Below are positions 12,250-23,699 of a DNA stretch of 64,000 nucleotides, piece after piece. A program made the translations under genes and the position numbers. The stretch's first letter is position 1, and every line of letters begins with the position of its first letter. The notes below the pieces were generated by a model. That model saw only the letters and a program-made list of their open reading frames with translations. It did not search any database and was not told the origin of the DNA. The stretch lies in contig CM035413.1 of assembly GCA_020310875.1 (NCBI GenBank), positions 168,441,496 through 168,505,495 on the forward strand, in the 5' to 3' direction. The DNA comes from Ceratopteris richardii. Taxonomy: Eukaryota; Streptophyta; Polypodiopsida; Polypodiales; Pteridaceae.

Positions 12250-14500
12250 TCACCTATCGTGTGCGTGGGTTATAACATTTATATCCCTTTTGCTCAAGGG
12301 AGTATCCAATGAAGACACATTTTTTTGCTTTTGGATCAAGTTTCATCCTCAACTCATCTCGAACGTGTACATATGCAATAAAGCCAAAAACTTTCATACG
12401 TGATAAGTTCGGCTTTTTACCTATGAACTTTTCTTCAGGTGTAACTTGATGTACATCAGCAGTTGGAGTTTTGTTCATAATGTATACAGCCGTATGCACA
12501 GCTTATGCCCAATAACAATGAGGCATATTCTTCTCAGCCATCAAGGCTCTTGCTATTTTGGCAATATGTCTATTTTTACATTCAACAACGCCATTCTATT
12601 GTGGTGTGTACCTGCATGAAAACTTACATCAAATTCCATGACTTTCTAGAAAATTTTTGAACTCATTTGACATGTATTCACATCCTCGATCAGACCTTAA
12701 TGTCTGAATATACTTTCTTGTCTCCTTTTCCACCATAGTTTTAAAATTCTGGAAGTGAGTGAAAACCTCACTCTTCTCTTTCATGAAATATACCCACACT
12801 TTGCGTGTATGGTCATCAATGAAAGTAACATAAAGCTTGCAACCACCCATAGATGTGGTCTTTGTAGGACCCCAAACATCTACATGTACTATTTCTAGCA
12901 CATTCTCACTAACATTCTTGTCATGCGGAAACGATGATCTTGACTGTTTACCAAATTGACATGCTACACATACCTTTTGCATCTCTGCAACCTTGAAATT
13001 TGGTAGTCCATGGACAATCTCCTTTGATGGCATCAATTTCAACCTTTGCAAGTTTGCATGTCCAATCCGTTTGTGCCAGATCTCTATATCTGCAATGATT
13101 CTTGCACCTTTTGCTAACATGGCTACATTCATTTCAGGAATTTTCACATTTAAGGTGAACATCCTACCCACTTTGTTTCCTTTGGCATTCAATCTTCCAT
13201 CCCATTTGTATTCTTCTACATATAACCCGTCAGCATTGAACCTGACTTGTAATCCCTGGTCAACCATTTGTCCAACAGAAACCAGAGTCTTTGTTATTTT
13301 TGGAACATGCAACACATTGGCAAGATGTTTTACCTTCCCATCCTCCATAGACAATGCTATGTTTCCTGTATGATCGATAGGGTGTGATGTCTTATCACTT
13401 GTTTCAACATATCTAGGAACTAGCAATTTTTGCAAAGTACTAAACCATTCCGCATGACTGGTCATGTGATTTGAAGCACCTGAATCAACATACCAAACAT
13501 TATCATTCGATTTTGAAACACCAGTAGACATCGTATTCATCATGTGATGTTGAACCATGAACAGCTTCTCAGAATCATCTGCACTTGTGGATGCATAGTT
13601 GTTTTGCTGCCTTCTGATATTTTGATTCTTCAATCTTCGATCACGTTCAAAGTGTCCAGGTTTACCACAATTCCAGCATCCTTTATTGTCATTACCTGAA
13701 TCATTTCTTTGGAAATTTCTACGACCTCTCTGGCTCCCCCTGCCTAGAAATTGTCCTCTTCCTCGTGCATGATTCTGTTGTTGACCTTGGTCTTGGTTAT
13801 TGTTTCCTCTTCCAGTTCTGAAACATGTACCTCTACCTTTTCCTCTTCCATAGTAGAATACTTGCTCAGAACTAGATTTTCCTTGGAAGTTTGAATCCTC
13901 ACCAAGATTCTTTTCTTCAATAATCAGCATAGATACCAGATCAACAAAATTTGGAATATTTTCCTTGGTCTATATAGAAGTTTTGAACTTCTTATATGCA
14001 ACTTCTAAACCATGAAGACAAACTTCCACCTTATCTTCATCATCTATATTCATGCCAATGGATGCAAGTGACTCACATATGCTTTTGATTTTCAAGGTGT
14101 AGTCACTTACCAACATGCTCTTCTTCTCCAATGTATGCAGCTCGTTCTTGAGTTGCAATTTCTGTGCCTTTGTATTGGTCTCATACAATGTGACCAAACT
14201 GTTCCAAGCCTCTTTTGGAGTCTTGGCATCATGTACGTGTGCAATCATGCTATCTTGTATGTTAACAGATAGTCAGTACATTACCTTTTGTGCTCTCTGA
14301 TTCCATTCCTCATATGCTCTTAACTGATCTGTAGTCTGATTCCTTTCTGGTGACTGCGGAACATTTTCATTCTCTCCTTCCATGTACTTCCAGTAGCCTT
14401 TTCCCATCAGGAAATTCATCATTCTGAATCTCCAAGCATGGAAATTTTTCTTGTCTAGCTTATCGCTCATAAGCTGACTCATTCCATCTGCGTTTGCCAT
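12250..14500 (-). pseudogene. Copia-2 gag, protease and integrase
   Basis: Gag begins MANADGMSQLMSDKL with the LDKKNFHAWRFRM motif near 14450; a zinc knuckle CWNCGKPGHF lies near 13680, after an Arg/Gly-rich stretch. Protease has WYVDSGASNHMTSHAEW near 13490. Integrase has IWHKRIGHANLQRL, CVACQFGKQS, VHVDVWGP and LRSDRGCEYMS. Fossil, mostly open over this part. Confidence 0.85.
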
Positions 14501-14829
14501 TTCTGCAGCAATTCTAAACACTACAAAACACTACAAGCAGCACTTCTGCTTGAACACTGTCTTACTATGATGTGACAGTTTGATCTCAGAAAAACACAGT
14601 TTTCGTTATCAAAAGTACACAGAATCACTTGAAATTCTGGATCTAGAATATATGAGTGTTGCCGAACACAACACAAGTTACAGTTTTCAAAACTGACCTG
14701 ATTTTTCTATGGGCCCCACCCTACGGGCAGACGGAGGTCTTTTGTGAATTGCGTTTTCTCCACGCCTTGCCACGTACTCTTCACCATCACCTTCTACATG
14801 AGCTCTCTACAGCCACGCTGGCTCTGATA

Positions 14830-15205
14830 TGAGGAAGGAGATAAGAAAGAGAGCTCACACATACACTCTCACTCTCAAGGAGAAGCACACACACAGATTG
14901 AGGCAAAGGAAGAATGATCTTCTTCTTCTTCTTCTTCTATTACATAAAAAGGAATGTACAAGAATGACCTAAAAACAAGAATACAATAAGTGCAATATAT
15001 AAAGATCGGTACATAAGGAAAAACCTAATGTTCGCAAATGAGTGAGCTGGAAAGGAACAAATGTGCCATCACTCTCGGTAGATAAATCTAATAAAGCTCA
15101 ATGAAGTATCCCTGACATATATCGGTGTGACCACTATACATGTTAGAGAAACAAAAAACTGATACCTGTCACCCTGGATCATCACATGTTGAGCTTGATA
15201 TCTCA
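14830..15205 (-). repeat. 5' LTR of Copia-2
   Basis: 376 bp, TGAGATATCAAG... on the minus strand, matching 9806-10199. It includes a CTT run and a TATATA stretch. Confidence 0.8.
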
Positions 15206-15690
15206 AAGGAATGGGTGTCCTCCCGGGAAGTATCAGGAACCTCTATGTTCCTTGATCATTGAGGTCCTCCCTCACACGCAGCCAACGGTGCCAATGGTGA
15301 CTTCGGTGACTCGGATGATAAGGTATGTCAAGGTCTATACCTTGGTTGCCACCTTGGTCGTAAGCCTTGGAGAAAGCCATGGGTGGATGGGAGGGTGCTC
15401 ACTTTGCTCGCACAAAAGGAATGAATCTTTTGCGCCAAAATGCTCTGATACAAGTGAAGTATTTGGATGGCGATGCACCACAGTGATTTTTCCTTCTCGA
15501 GAGCTCCACGATGATATCCTCATAGTAGAAAATTGAGCTCCTAGGACGGCACACAGTACTCTGCACAGAGGCTGTAGAATACGCAGAAAAACACAGTACA
15601 CAGGGAGCATAAAAACAGACTTCTTTAGGTCTTACAAATATGGTCGAACTTACAGTCTGTGACTGATCAGGCCACTATATGTTTTCTTAA
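15206..15690 (-). repeat. Presumed Copia-1 leader start, primer site and 5' LTR
   Basis: Complement of the Met-tRNA primer site (GCTCTGATACA) at 15451-15461. The plus-strand side beyond it, up to where Copia-3 gag coding resumes near 15690, is taken as a short LTR. No second copy in the window confirms the LTR. Confidence 0.45.
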
Positions 15691-15988
15691 AGAACATATA
15701 CAAAGAAGTGTCTGGTGGCCATTTGGCCTTTCCATGATAACACCTTCTATTATGGCCTCTATTGTTATTGTTGAATTTGTGTCCACCTCTGCCTCTATTG
15801 CTACCATATGCACCTCTTCCACTTCCTTTCTAGGTCTTCCCATTGAACCAACAGTTCTGAGTGGTGTGGTTGGTCTTATCACAAATGGCACAAGGTTGAA
15901 CATTTTGACCTTTGTTTTTATCATGTTTTGGTCCTTTCTTCTTCTCTTTCCACTTGCTCTTGCTTCCAAAGTTTTCTTGGGAAGTCTC
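15691..15988 (-). pseudogene. Copia-3 gag, zinc-knuckle half
   Basis: Contains CAICDKTNHTTQNC (C-x2-C-x4-H-x4-C), then a Gly/Arg/Asn-rich tail (GRGAYGSNRGRGGHKF). It continues the gag seen across the Gypsy-2 insertion. Fossil. Confidence 0.72.
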
Positions 15989-16604
15989 TGTTAGCAGCAG
16001 ACAAGGGAGTCAACGAAGATCTGGCAAATAGGCCAGTAATTTTCCTCATGAAGAAGCAAGTACGAGCACTCACGCAGATCTAGCACTAAGGCAACCTTTA
16101 AATTTTCAAATCCTTTACACCCATTCAAAGTGATTTTCATCACTAAACACCATTGTAAATACCAATTCATCTTTTTGTAGCTCCATTTTGTGCAAGCCAA
16201 GGAGTCCTTGAGCTTGAGGAGCTTTAGAAGTATCTACCTGCCAATTTTTGTATTTTTTAGATATCGTTTGAGCCCTCAAATAAGCCCTGGAACCTAATTT
16301 TTAACTAGGCCGGACACTAGGTCTGGACAAAAACTTAGCCAAAAACTATAAAAAGAGCTAGAGAGCTCATTTTTGAGGCAGATTGTAATTGAAACAAACT
16401 TGTAAGAGCTTTTGAAAGTAATCTAAGAACTCCATTGATTCTCCCTCTTTGTCTTGCCGTGTGTGCGCGTGTGTGTGTATGTGTGTGCATGCTAGTGTGC
16501 TTCTCACTCACGCACTTGTGTCGCCACTTGCTCGAGGTCTTCATACCATCCTCACGTCTTCCCGGATTGACATTAAAGGAGGTGCTACTCATCATTGAGC
16601 TACA
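15989..16604 (+). repeat. 5' LTR of Gypsy-2
   Basis: 616 bp, TG...CA. TATAAAA at 16347-16353; a GT-rich run near 16460-16490 lies downstream in the presumed R/U5. Confidence 0.93.
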
Positions 16605-16612
16605 CCAAATTT

Positions 16613-16630
16613 TGGCACCGTTGCCGGGGA
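16613..16630 (+). promoter_or_regulatory. Primer-binding site of Gypsy-2 (Asp-tRNA type)
   Basis: TGGCACCGTTGCCGGGGA, eight bases after the LTR. It differs at one base from TGGCGCCGTTGCCGGGGA, the site used by Athila-like plant elements. Confidence 0.85.
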
Positions 16631-16984
16631 TCGAGCTTTGAGGACGAGCGTGTGATGGTAAGACGTAGAGTTGACGCGTTGGAGTTGTAGGTATTTTCTT
16701 CACTCTCATCGATTTTCTTTTACTTTCTTCTCCATCTTCATTTCCATCATCATCATCACCATCTCCCACCTCCATCTCCATCATCGCGAAAATTTCTGTT
16801 TTTTGATCATATCACCTTCCCCACCTCATTTCCCTCATTTCACTTGTGAGAGAGAGCAAGAGAGCGATATTGTGTGTGCGGATTTTGCATGTTTCTTGAG
16901 TTTCATTGCAGGTTCTTGCTGTATCATTATCCCCAGCTTCCTGCGCAGGTACGAAAATCATTGAAACTGTCTCGCGGTCGCAGG

Positions 16985-17571
16985 CTTCTGTCGATCGCGA
17001 CTGACAGAAATTTTTGGCTTTTCACAAAATTGAGTGCACCACTAGAACAAGCACAAGGAGCACATCCTAAAACACTAAAAACAATAGAAAAATTCCGAGG
17101 TTTTCTGTCAATCGCGACCGACAGCCTCTGTCAATCGCGACCGACAGACTCTGTCAATCGCGACCGACAGACTCTATCAATCGCGACCGACAGACCTCCA
17201 CGATCGACTGACTGCCACGTAGGACCCTGTCAATCGCGATTGATACCGTCGATCGCGATCGACAGCCACGACCGACACCTCTGTCAATCGCGATTGACAC
17301 CGTCGATCGCGATTGACTGAAATTCCACGATTGATTGACTTTTGTGCGTAGCCACGTGTCCATCGCGACTGATAGGCCCCCGATTGACTGAAATCTCATC
17401 GAAAAATCCGGAAAACGTGTCGATCGCGATTGATACCGTCGATCGCGATTGACAGCCACGATCGACTCTGTCGATCGCGATTGACACTGTCGATCGCGAC
17501 TGACAGGCCCGACGGACACCTCTGTCAATCGCGATTGACAGACTTGTCGATCGCGATTGACAGGCTTTTCG
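16985..17571 (+). repeat. Array of 16 palindromic 18-bp units in the Gypsy-2 leader
   Basis: Units fit YRTCVATCGCGAYYGAYW, best form TGTCAATCGCGATTGACA, a complete palindrome. Sixteen occurrences with 1- to 60-base spacers; between several of them are shorter half-like pieces (CGATCGACTGAC, CGATTGACTG). The array lies between the primer site and gag, in otherwise ordinary AT-balanced DNA. Confidence 0.88.
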
Positions 17572-18460
17572 GCCAAAAATTAGGGTTTGTTTTTGTTCAA
17601 AATTGGGGATAATTTTGGGGCAAAATAGTCAATCCATTAGCATTATTGAGGTTCCTACACTTGTGTTTTGGGAGAAAATCCTAGGATCTGTCAGCCAGAT
17701 TGAATCTTGTTTTAACCCACTAAACCCTGAACAGTCATAACTTCTTCATACGAAATCAATTTTTGAGCTCTAAGGCTTGTTGGAAAGCTCGTGGCATATA
17801 CTACAAGCCCTCAATTGTTTTTTATAAAGATAATACGTTGATTTTCAGATAGAGTATTTTGAAGTTGACCATATCCAGGGGGATCAAAGTCAGGGGTCTT
17901 TAGGATTGTTTTCTTAAAAATCACTATGCAAGTTTGTGTTTGTGCTACAGGAATGAAAATCATTGGGTCTGTCTTTAGAATTTAAATCTTTAAGCTAACT
18001 TTGGAACTCTTACAGATCTATTGAGAGCATCGAAAAGCGTTCTAAGCAAGTGTAAGTGCAAGCTTGGGAACACACTTCCTGGGCACTCAAGGGCAACCAA
18101 GCAGGAAACAAAAGGTTGGAAACTTGTAACCCCCTCTGTCAATTCATAGCTTAGGCTAAGAACGACTAGAGGTAGGAGTAAGTCAGGGCGACGATAGGCA
18201 GGTATCAAGTTGAAGACTACCTAAAAACTCAAGTTCAAGCTAAAAACCTAATCTCTGTACTGTCGATAACATAAAGGGAAAGAACCTAATGTGGAACGAT
18301 CAACCTGAAAGCACGAAGAACATTCAAGTATTCCTGACGACGTAATATCAGACAAGACCTTAAACACGAGAAATAACTAAAAAGAATCAAGTGACTACTA
18401 TAAAGTAACCAGCAACGAGGTTGTACTCTGGGCAAAGAATTGGGCTACTTCGATAGGCAT

Positions 18461-21400
18461 ATGAACCTTAGATCAGGACGACATCTAGTAAGGGAGAGAC
18501 AAAGCCTTAGATCTTCAGAGGCTAGTGTTAACCACACTGCTAGGTCTTGGGCCCAGCAGTTGAGCCACCACTCGTACTACCCTAGCTCTGAGACCAGTGA
18601 GTCAGAGATGTCTCAAGGCATGGACAGACCTACAGGAAGTTCAGGAGTGCCTTACTTGTACAGGGTAGAAGGCCCTTACAAAACACAGCTGGAATACATT
18701 AGGACCAACCGATTAGGTGCTAGCATCTATGAGGACGGCCTAGGAAGATCCGTGGTCCAGATTAAAAACCCTGACCAATCCATAGGACTAGAGCACCCAG
18801 CTGTCAAGTTTGAAAACGGTGCATACCTGGACAAAGAAGGAACCATATACGTAGTCACCAGTCACCCAGATAGGACAGATGAATTTGGGAATGTAATCTC
18901 AGAGGCGGACTTAGGTGACTTGGAACAGGGAAACATGGGTGCGGAACCTAGAACCCCCCGAGGCAAATCTGTTCTCACTAGGACTATCACGCCTGAGTGG
19001 GTTCCCCAGGACAACAAGAGCATAGAGTTGCTCCTCAATCGAGAAACTGACAAAGCCTTTTGGAGGTATAAATCTAATCAGCCAACTGATATAGGAACTA
19101 TCATGATCTATGAGTTTAAGGATCCGGATAGCCCAAGTAGAGTGACCTACTTAGATCACACTTCGGAAAGGATCTTTGTGGTGACAGAAAATGATAGGCA
19201 TGGTTACACTTGGAAGGGTGAATTCATTTTCCCCCAACCAAGATTGAATGTATCCTATGGTCACCCTGGAGCTGGAACATCCCAAGCTCATGGAACTCAA
19301 AGAGACAGAAGTAGAGATAGACCAGAAGTAAGCTTTGCCAACCCTGTGGGCAGAGAAAGAACGAGGACGGAGACAAATAGAGTAGAACCTGAGATACCTA
19401 GAGCTCACAGGAATCAAAGAAATGTGGATGAGTTCCCTCTACCACGACCTAGAGAGCACACAAGAACTCTGAGACCGACCCAGCTAGTCAAGTCCATGAA
19501 AAATTACTTTGATGGCACAGGAGATCCCTATGATCATGTGGCGGAGTTCAAGCAAGTCTTGAGAGCTGAACAAGTAGAGGATCTATTCACGCAGTACAAT
19601 TCCTTCGGTCTAACCCTTAGGAACACAGCACTTACATGGTTCCAGCCATTGGATGAGCGACAATTCAGGTGTATAGACCAACTCCTAGAAGCCTTCATTG
19701 TAGAGTTCTCTAAGAGTGGCATAAGACACAATACCTCCTCATTGATTCACAGCTTCAAACAGACTCCCCAAGAGACTGTAAGATTGGCAGGAAGAAGATT
19801 TAGACAATATCTTGAAAGGTGCCCTGTTTCGGAGCTACCCACACCTGCCAAACAAGTAGCCTTATTCCTTGATGGATTGCTGAGTACGAAATTGAGATCC
19901 TACGTGTATCTGAAGGACCCTAGGACTATAGAAGAGTGTGTACGCATGTGCATTGACATTGAAGATAACCTAGGGGAAGAACTAGAGCTTTCCAAAATCT
20001 ACAAAGATTCAGATAGCGCATCTAGTCACTCTACCACGCAATCCACATCAATCGAGGAACTTGCAGAGAAAGTAGCTCAGAAATTAGGTGTAACTAGCAA
20101 ACAAATCCCAAGGTTTGCTCCTGTGAAAAGGTGCTATACATGCGGTGGTGACCATATGGCGAATGTCTGCCCTATTATGGCTCAACCCCAAGTAAATCCA
20201 AATAGCCAATATTGCACCATAGAACGAAGATACACAAATCACACAGCACAAGATTGCCCATACAACAAGCAGGCAGTTAGGCAACCCTACCCTCAGCCCT
20301 ACCAACAAGGCAGATACCAAAACCAAAATCCACCACCACAATATGCTAGACCCCAACAAACCTACCAACCACAATATCAGGCCCAACAGAGACCCCAACC
20401 GGTGCTAGTTCAACAGCCTCCAAACCCAGCTAATGTGATTCCGGTAAAGTATGCTGTTGCAGAAGAAAACCTGAATAGGGCCATAGTACCAGTAACCCCA
20501 TTGATCTCAGAAAGTGACTCGGGTGACCATAGCTTTGATTCTACACATGTCGATAGTCCCCAGGCTTACTACATGCAGTCTCCAGAACATGGTGAGTCCT
20601 ACTATAGTGAAGAGCCCAATGAAATAAGTTGGGAGTCAGATTACACGAATGTCATGTATGCAAACCCCAACCCTAGGCCTCAACCTAGGCAAGTAAGACC
20701 TCCATTCCCAAGAGGACCATGCTACAGATGCCAAGGAGATCACCTCATTCGTGATTGCCCCTTACCTCCACCTACACAACCCCAGTCAGTGACGATCCAA
20801 GGCTTTTGCCAGGATTGCGGAAAAGAGCATCTCTTACGAGATTGCCCTAAAAATCCTAATAATATGCCAAAAATCACTCCCATTAATGTGATTGGGTTGG
20901 TTGTAGATTCCTCAGGAAGTGTCACTTCCACTGCACCAGTAGAGGTAGTCACTAGAGCCCAAGCACTGCAGCAAAACCAGGGTGTAGGTCAGGAAAAGAG
21001 CCCAGAGGCTAGTGAAACAGAGAGCATAACCAAGAAAAGGACTAGAGCTTGGAAAGATAGTCGGGAAAGAATGAAAAGACAGTGGGCTAAAAAGATGTGT
21101 GAACTCGAGGAAAGCGTAAGAGAAACAAGAGCCAGAATAACCGAACTCACGACTCAAACTCCCTCCCACACTACCCCACCACCACCATTCCCATCTCCAT
21201 CCGACCCATCACCTTCCCCACCGCCTCATCAAATCCCACCACCCCCTAGAGTAGGATCAGTCCTAGCAGATCCCACTCCCGAAGACCTTAATATGATGCT
21301 TAAAGCATATCAGGCCAGAATCCAAGAAGGGCCAACCATAACCGATCATGAAAAGTGCTACCCTAGAGCCGAGCTAGAGCTTGAACGAACTAAAATTTGT

Positions 21401-21478
21401 GCTAAGATGGTGGAATTGGCTCAAGCCATGTTCGAAGCTAGCCGCCTCTTTAACATCTCTAGCTCAGCTAAGACGTAG
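18461..21478 (+). CDS. Gypsy-2 gag
   Basis: Starts at ATG 18461 (MNLRSGRHLVRERQ); a long open frame of about 1,000 residues. The N-terminal ~330 residues have no family I recognise. The retrotransposon-gag domain spans about 19495-19870 (NYFDGTGDPYDHVAEFKQ, LTWFQPLDERQF, RRFRQYLERCP). Three zinc knuckles at 20132, 20720 and 20807 all have the C-x2-C-x3-H-x4-C spacing. A Pro/Gln-rich spacer separates the first from the other two. A Lys/Arg-rich coiled-coil-like stretch and a Pro-rich tail end the protein. Expected role: capsid/nucleocapsid precursor. Confidence 0.88.
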   Translation: MNLRSGRHLVRERQSLRSSEASVNHTARSWAQQLSHHSYYPSSETSESEMSQGMDRPTGSSGVPYLYRVEGPYKTQLEYIRTNRLGASIYEDGLGRSVVQIKNPDQSIGLEHPAVKFENGAYLDKEGTIYVVTSHPDRTDEFGNVISEADLGDLEQGNMGAEPRTPRGKSVLTRTITPEWVPQDNKSIELLLNRETDKAFWRYKSNQPTDIGTIMIYEFKDPDSPSRVTYLDHTSERIFVVTENDRHGYTWKGEFIFPQPRLNVSYGHPGAGTSQAHGTQRDRSRDRPEVSFANPVGRERTRTETNRVEPEIPRAHRNQRNVDEFPLPRPREHTRTLRPTQLVKSMKNYFDGTGDPYDHVAEFKQVLRAEQVEDLFTQYNSFGLTLRNTALTWFQPLDERQFRCIDQLLEAFIVEFSKSGIRHNTSSLIHSFKQTPQETVRLAGRRFRQYLERCPVSELPTPAKQVALFLDGLLSTKLRSYVYLKDPRTIEECVRMCIDIEDNLGEELELSKIYKDSDSASSHSTTQSTSIEELAEKVAQKLGVTSKQIPRFAPVKRCYTCGGDHMANVCPIMAQPQVNPNSQYCTIERRYTNHTAQDCPYNKQAVRQPYPQPYQQGRYQNQNPPPQYARPQQTYQPQYQAQQRPQPVLVQQPPNPANVIPVKYAVAEENLNRAIVPVTPLISESDSGDHSFDSTHVDSPQAYYMQSPEHGESYYSEEPNEISWESDYTNVMYANPNPRPQPRQVRPPFPRGPCYRCQGDHLIRDCPLPPPTQPQSVTIQGFCQDCGKEHLLRDCPKNPNNMPKITPINVIGLVVDSSGSVTSTAPVEVVTRAQALQQNQGVGQEKSPEASETESITKKRTRAWKDSRERMKRQWAKKMCELEESVRETRARITELTTQTPSHTTPPPPFPSPSDPSPSPPPHQIPPPPRVGSVLADPTPEDLNMMLKAYQARIQEGPTITDHEKCYPRAELELERTKICAKMVELAQAMFEASRLFNISSSAKT

Positions 21479-21559
21479 TTACATTTTGAAGGACTGCTGG
21501 AAAGAATAGAGAGGCTAATTGCACAATCAGAAAAGGAACCTGCCCCTCAAAGAAAGGAA

Positions 21560-22760
21560 AGGGCAAGAGAACGGATAAGCCAGCCTCTTCAGGAAGCCCA
21601 TGTGCCTCCTCAAGAAGCTTATCCTTCCCCCCAAAAGGCAGATGAGCCTCCCTCGAAAGCTTACGTACCTCCACAGGTTGCCTACATTCCTTCTCAGGGA
21701 GCGTATGAGCCTGCTCGGAAGAGTAATAGAATAAGTAATCCTCCCCAGGAAGCTTGTGCTCCAGCCATCTATGAGAACAAGGAGAGAGTCAACGATAGAA
21801 TAAGCCCTCCTTCCCAGGTTGCTTATGTGCCTAACTCTACGGAGCCAGACACTTCTTCTTCTATGAATCGGTTTGCACCAAACTTCCTACGAGAGATTCA
21901 AGAAGACAAATGGGATAACGAAAGTGAAGTCGCCCCTCCTTTTGAACTTGTGGATGATGCACACGATCAATTCCCACAAGACATCCCATCTATTTACGGG
22001 GAACATGAGAGTACTCAGTCTCACGAGAGATTGGACTTTGAGTCTAATTCCATACAAGAGCTACCCCACTTCACAGGCCCATGGGAAGCAAACTCCACAT
22101 GTATGAGAGCACCCACAGTCATGGTAAGGAACGACGACTCAGTCATATCAAGGAACACGGAGGTAGTAAAGAACACCAAGGCGCAGCGCGATCTCACTTT
22201 GGAAGAACTGCCTAAGGATAGACCAAAAGCGCGGAAATATGTAGCTAGTCAAGTAACTGAAGTTGCAAAACCACGTTCCCGGGTAGGATCCCATAGGACA
22301 GTGCCAGAAATTCCCTTGGACAAGATAGGAGATATGTGTGAAGGTGAAGAAGGGAACACCTATCTTCCCATCACCTACCAGGAGTACACCACCAAGGCAA
22401 TTTTGGACTCAGGTGCAGGAGTTGCAATTGCCACTACTTCCCTTTGGAAGCGTTGGGGCAAGCCAGCACTCAGGCCAACGAGGATGAAATTGCAAATGGC
22501 CGATGGTCATATTGAGAGACCCTTAGGATTGCTAGAAGGAATAACTCTCACCACTTGTGGTGTTGAGTGAGCATAGCTTTGCTATATGTGACTTCAGCAA
22601 AAATCATGCTTATGAGATGATTTTGGGAAGACCATTTATGCGACAGTTGCAAGTGGTACAGGATTGGGGGACCAATTCTTTATACCTGCAACACTTAGGT
22701 GTTACGACCAAAGTCAATCTCAAGGATTACTCTCATAGAGACGTCCCTCCTATCCAATGG
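21560..22760 (+). CDS. Gypsy-2 gag-pol linker and canonical protease
   Basis: A run of repeated proline motifs (PPQEAYPSPQKA, PPSKAYVPPQVAY, PSQGAYEPA) at about 21600-21830 precedes an acidic stretch. The retropepsin itself begins at about 22370 with AILDSGAGVAIATTSLW (D-S-G-A) and ends with a flap-distal MILGRPFMRQ at about 22620. This is the position expected for Gypsy protease, upstream of reverse transcriptase. Confidence 0.8.
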
Positions 22761-23699
22761 AATCCCATCCATAGAGCCAAAGATGATACGGAATCTGTGC
22801 ATTCCATAGGGTCAGGATCCTCATGGATGCATGAAGACACCCACTTATGGATGTGCAAAGTAGCAGTAGAGGAAGAGAAGAGAGAAAAGGCCAGAGAAAT
22901 AGGTGCAAACGAAACCCATAGACCCATTCAAGACCCAGCCTATGCACCTGTAGTTTTTCCTGACGAGGAATTTGAACCCCATGGCTGGGCAGAAATTTTA
23001 GCAACAATGGATGTAGCCATCAATGAGGAACAATGGACACCCCACTGTGATGAGGATGGCTATGACATTTCAGTCTTCTCCATAGAGCCAATCATGGGAG
23101 AGGCAGTTCTAGAAGAATGCGAACCTAGCCCTGATGCATTTGAGGATGCAAGTGACTCCGATCTAGAGTCAATCATTATGGACCCACCATTTGCATCAGA
23201 TGAAGAATACTTCCATGAAATAGAATTTCAACCCCAGAGGCATGGAGAGATTACAAATGATGTAAGATTAGCAACACACGTGACCCCGAAGGAAGAAGGG
23301 AAGAAACGAAAGGAGAAAGAAGCCTCACCAGAAGAGGAAGAATCTTTGTTTGAGGTTCCAGAAAATTTTAAGAAGTATGAGATAGATGACACGAGAGTCA
23401 TGATAAGAATGCCTAAACGAGAGGCACAATCAGGAGAGGCCTATGATAACAAAGAAACCACCAAGAAAATAGTAGTGGCCCTAGAAGAAGGAGAGGAGAG
23501 ATGCACGTACATAGGCCATGACCTAACAGAAGAAGAAGAGCATGCGTTAATTGCCTTGCTAAGAGAATACAGAGATGTATTTGCTTGGAGTTACAAGGAT
23601 TTGAAAGGTGTTGACCCGGACATATGCTCACACACCATCCCCATGACTTCAGATGCCAAACCCTCTAAGTAGAAGCCTTATACATATAACGATAATTAC

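Larger units (their letters stand above)
9806..15205 (-). mobile_element. Copia-2: full-length-sized Ty1/Copia element
   Basis: 5.4 kb with two LTRs and gag, protease, integrase, RT and RNase H in Copia order on the minus strand. AAGGA flanks both sides, consistent with a 5-bp target duplication, although the left LTR edge is uncertain by about six bases. A Met-tRNA-type primer site (complement of GGCTCTGATA) sits next to the inner edge of the right LTR. The LTRs differ at roughly 13 of 365 aligned sites (about 3.6%) plus a CTT-repeat length change, so it is older than Gypsy-2. Broken in several places. It lies within Copia-1 leader sequence. Confidence 0.82.
5105..15690 (-). mobile_element. 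Copia-1: Ty1/Copia element, interrupted by Copia-2 (9806-15205)
   Basis: Fossil on the minus strand; its 3' end lies beyond Gypsy-1, outside the window. Gag starts near 8820 (MALEISS). A leader of about 1.2 kb, split by Copia-2, leads back to a Met-tRNA-type primer site (complement of GCTCTGATACA, 15451-15461) and a short presumed 5' LTR at about 15465-15690. Coding parts appear in the order gag, protease, integrase, reverse transcriptase, RNase H. Broken in many places; old. The upstream boundary, where Copia-3 gag reappears, is approximate. Confidence 0.7.

Noticed and set aside
16985-17571. CRISPR-like array or coding repeat (SIAIDS / QSRLT type peptides) at the palindromic units
   Set aside because: Plant nuclear context, no cas genes, spacers too short and irregular. 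The peptides exist in several frames on both strands because the DNA unit is palindromic.
16605-18460. tRNA gene at the primer-binding site
   Set aside because: Only the 18-nt complement of a tRNA 3' end is present; no cloverleaf.
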